Below are positions 60,695 to 64,000 of a stretch of DNA of 64,000 nucleotides, in pieces. The notes under the pieces are model-generated. The model had not been told where the DNA came from and searched no databases. It was given only the letters and a program-made list of their open reading frames with translations. The stretch comes from Morella rubra. Its lineage: Eukaryota; Streptophyta; Magnoliopsida; Fagales; Myricaceae. Positions within the stretch are counted from its first letter, which is position 1. Every line of letters begins with the position of its first letter. The DNA lies in the NCBI GenBank assembly GCA_003952965.2, contig CM025849.1:1399041-1463040 (forward strand), written 5' to 3'. Made by a program: the position numbers and the translations under genes.

Positions 60695-63628
60695 ATGATA
60701 TTTGTTGGTGGGGTCCCATTTTCTACTGACCCATCTCCTCAGGTAAACTCCTCTCACCTCACTGTCCTCCTCCATTTTCCCTCTTTTCCTGCACTTTTTG
60801 CAAATACGCATCTGCTTCTTCGCTGATTTCTAAACCCAGTTTATATTTTTCGTTTTTTCGTTCAATAATCCGTTTGGCTGACATATCCGAGAAGCAACTA
60901 AGTTGAAGAACTTCTTTATCTCTCCATCCGGTAGAAGAAGAGATAAGAATTCTGACGAGAGTTAAATGCTTGGCTACATTGTTGCTTCCTTGCGTATTTG
61001 TTGGTGCAGTAGTAATATAATCGCGGTAGGAGCGAAAAGTTCGAAAATTTATCATTTGGAGAGGTTTGATAGTCTCCTGTCTGTTTGTGGTTTGAGTGAG
61101 AAAATTCTGATTATTAATACGGAATACGACGATAAGTAAACGTTTGGACATGAAGTTTGTGACTGAATTTTCTTGAGGCGCTAATTGGGCTGTGTTTTAC
61201 TTTCTTTCTCCTGAATCTTCATCTTCATCTTGGTTGTGGATTTTCAAAACTCGGTACTAAAAGAATGCAGGCATAGTCCTTTAAGTACAATATTTCCGTG
61301 AGGTTAGAGGGTTGCCATAATTGTTGTTATATGCTGTATTTTGCGCCTAGATGCCTATATGTAGTGTATAGGAAAGTTAAGATACTTATTAACGTGATTA
61401 GGTCTGTGATATCCCGAATCTCACGTTGAGTGGAAAAGAAAAGAGATGAGTTTTATAAAAGCCAAATTTGGCAACTCACTAGGTTGAACTAGGCCTTATA
61501 ATGAGTCGTTATGAGGCTCAGTCTCCAGAAATATTTCTCATTCACAACATCTGTGTGAAAAAAAATACTTAGATTCTTGGTTGCAATTTGGAGCCTCATA
61601 CCCTTTCTCTCGGTTCCCTGTTATTTGCAAATTTGGAAACTTGAATAATGACAGGCTTAGCTGAGCAATTCTTTGGTATTTTGGCCCAACATTCTTTTTA
61701 CTTGGGGAGAATGGGAAGAAAGTCTGTTTTTCACCATTTTGGATGTATAATGGAGCAAATTTGTGGCTTGCTAATGGTTTCTCAGGAGGAAAATTTTTTG
61801 GACACATGCTCTGATCATAAGGCATCTGTTATATTTTGCGAATTGGTAATTGATACTAACACTTATTTGCGAACAGGGAAATAATGCCGTATTTGCTTTG
61901 ATGGAAGACCCCATTCTGGTATCTGTCTCAAATACTTTCAAAGCCATCCCAGAGAAGAAATTCTCAACTAATGAAGAGTCTAGCCTGGAGAGATCAAATA
62001 AATGGGTTTACGTGTTCCAAAGAGAATATGCAACTGTCAATCCTGCTACTGCCAATGTATGTTTGTTTTTCAATTTGTTGAGGAAATTACTTGAGATAGC
62101 CTTTATATAAGGTATATAGTGCACTGTGAGCCCTTATAATGCTTATCTGCCTCATATTCCGTGGAGTAACTGGAATGTGCAAGTCTCTCTCTTGTTTCCT
62201 TAGCTGGATTCATATATTTCTTTTGGCAACATAAACTTATTGATCCTGCTTAATAGATTTGTGTACTTGGGCATCCATATGCATGAAAAATAGGTAGCAT
62301 TTGCTCTTGAAACACTAGTGATGTGCTTCTTAGGGAGTTACCTCAATTCTGGTGATTGTAGACCTTAGAATTGTATATGCTGAATCTGGACCATCTGTTC
62401 ATTTCTGTATATTAATACGGGGATCTCTGTGGTGAAGGATGATTGTTGCGTACTATGTTCTTAAAGCAGCACATTGATCTAGGAACAAATATCTTAAATG
62501 GATGATGATGATGCACTAATAGAAGTATCTACACTAGGGTGGTTGGTAATCTCTTCCGCTTGTGCAAATTGGAAATGATCTCATCTTTTGTGATTATCAT
62601 CATTCTTCAAATATTCTATCGCCATGTGTCTAACTTTTCAGAATAGACTTTCCCTTCTTGAAACGAAGAGTGATTTTCCTCTGACCAATTTTTTGAGAGA
62701 GCCCAGTTTTTGGATTGTAGACATAGTAAATGGGAAAGTTTCATAAATAATCTAATAACCTTAAATGGTTTCACATCATGAAACAAATCAACGCAGTGCC
62801 AATGAGTGTTTGCATTTCCTTCTCTGTATCTAGTCTTGTTCTTCCCTGTTTCCTTGCATCTAACACATCATCTTTCCCTGTTCGCATGGAAAGTTTGTTG
62901 GCACTGATGAGGCAACAACCTGTGTGGGCCTTGTTATTCGAAACCGGCAAAATGGAATGTAAGAATTGATTACATCAGGGATGAAGGATGTATCGTGTAT
63001 TTCTTATAACTTATATTGTTTTTTTTTTTTCAGTCTTTTCTGATTCCTTTTGTATTTTTTTTTTTCTTTTTTTCTTCGCATGCAGGACCTCAATTGCTCA
63101 TATGGATTCTCCAGATATTGTAGATATGGGCATCTGCCAGATGCTATCGCTCCTTATTGATCAAAATCTGGATGCCGAGTTGGAGGTTCTGTTATTTATT
63201 CCCATTTACTTTTATCTCAATGATGAGCTGTCCTATTTACTTTGATGACCTGATTACTGCCTCATGGACTGAAAACTCTCAAATTACATAACGCAGGTGC
63301 ATATGGTTGGTGGTTTTGAAGACGCGTCACCTAATGTCTGCCTTGGGTTCTTCAACTTTGTATTGATTTTCCAGAGATGAAGTTACCCACTCAGAGCCAG
63401 AATAACTAAGTTGAATTTGTTGAACTTTTTCTGCAGTATGCTAAATCTAACACTAGATCAGAAAGCAGCGCAAAGTTGGAGGGTTATTCCTATCCTCTGT
63501 GTGCCAAAATTGTTGAAAGCCTGTGCACGAGACGGGAAAAGTTTCATGTTAAGACTCTCTTTATTCTTGGGCATAACACCAGAAGAGATACTCAAGGGAA
63601 TGTGTACCCCATTTTCAATGGGTTAGCG
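60695..63628 (+). CDS. NTAN1: Protein N-terminal asparagine amidohydrolase, 3' end outside window
   Basis: NTAN1 deamidates N-terminal asparagine to aspartate, feeding proteins into the arginylation branch of the N-degron pathway. Six exons in phase are seen: 60695-60742 (MIFVGGVPFSTDPSPQ), 61877-62056 (KWVYVFQREYATVNP), 62894-62958 (FVGTDEATTCVGLVIRNRQN), 63086-63185 (SIAHMDSPDIVDMGICQMLS), 63297-63335 (VHMVGGFEDASP) and 63437-63628 (CTRREKFHVKTLFILGHNTR). All introns are GT-AG. The start matches the family's usual MIxVxGVPF. The cysteine in TTCVGLV lies at the position of the family's conserved catalytic cysteine. Exon 6 ends at GLA with a GT donor, so the C-terminal part lies to the right of the window. 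No lesion was seen; probably functional. Intron 1 is 1.1 kb. Confidence 0.95.
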
Positions 63629-63639
63629 GTCAGCTTAAA

Positions 63640-64000
63640 CCTTGTGCTTCAACTTCTTATGAGTCATTTTCTGGGTTCTTTTCATTTAAATTAACTCAAT
63701 AAGTATTTGAGGGGAACAAGATGGTAAAGTTGCAAACAAGATGGTGTAAGGAAAACGTTGTTAATCTGCCTACATATCCATACAGTTTGAGCTTGAACCT
63801 TGTGCTCAACTTCTTATGAGTGAACTTGTAAATCCAAAGTTTTGAAAACTGTGACATAATAGGCAGCTATTTAGAAATTCAATTGATGCATACTCGTGAA
63901 CGCTTTCTGCTTCACCTGAAATTTTGAAAACTTCGACATGATAGGCAGCTGTTTAGATATTCAAGTGATGCATGCTTGTGTGCACTCTCTGCACAACCAT
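63640..64000 (+). repeat. Tandem-like duplications in an NTAN1 intron
   Basis: Two units recur: AACCTTGTGCTTCAACTTCT with TTATGAGT (63637 and 63791), and TTTTGAAAACTGTGACAT followed by AATAGGCAGCTATTTAGA (63840 and 63923). They point to local segment duplication within the intron. Confidence 0.7.

Noticed and set aside
60759..61151. 130-codon minus-strand open frame
   Set aside because: It lies within NTAN1 intron 1 and begins close to exon 1; no domain is visible.

Overview
The window is nuclear DNA of a flowering plant, most likely a woody eudicot. It is AT-rich, with intron-rich genes, plant-specific families and dense nested transposon debris. Function calls rest on protein motifs read by eye; no database search was run.

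Three genes look functional or nearly so. STA1/PRP6-like tri-snRNP splicing factor (1875-4968, +) is a single exon carrying one apparent frameshift. Alpha-SNAP (7226-10869, +) has nine exons and gives a full 289-residue protein. NTAN1, the protein N-terminal asparagine amidohydrolase (60695 to beyond 63628, +), runs off the right edge. The 3' end of an unidentified gene lies at 58311-59527.

The rest is largely a graveyard of gene fragments and mobile elements. A beta-glucosidase fragment (1-628) is cut by a MULE-type repeat, and PPR remnants lie at about 810-1218 and 42378-42538. A PLAC8-family pseudogene (12925-13668) lies tail to tail with the 3' half of a cytosolic glucose-6-phosphate isomerase gene (13779-18880, -). 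One isomerase intron holds a 3.0-kb Pack-MULE carrying exons of a RUB/NEDD8-activating enzyme (ECR1/UBA3). Next come a chimeric TRIM retroelement, a CACTA-like element, a Ty1/copia remnant and a small MULE-type MITE.

From 29.4 to 47.1 kb there is a segmental duplication. Copy A (about 29.4-34.6 kb) has a complete but frameshifted VPS62/DUF946 gene; copy B (about 44.6-47.1 kb) lost 2.9 kb. Next to copy A is an ARGONAUTE pseudogene (34682-38848, -). Its last exon and 3' flank are present twice as an inverted repeat of about 0.74 kb with a 2.5-kb spacer, which could fold into an Argonaute-derived hairpin RNA. This is the most interesting structure in the window.

From about 47.6 to 57.6 kb the sequence changes character: few homopolymers, little CG depletion, no recognisable gene or element, and blocks of strong strand bias. 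It contains an inverted copy of 44.4-44.7 kb. This is either a poorly sequenced assembly segment or something unusual, and should be validated before any biological use.
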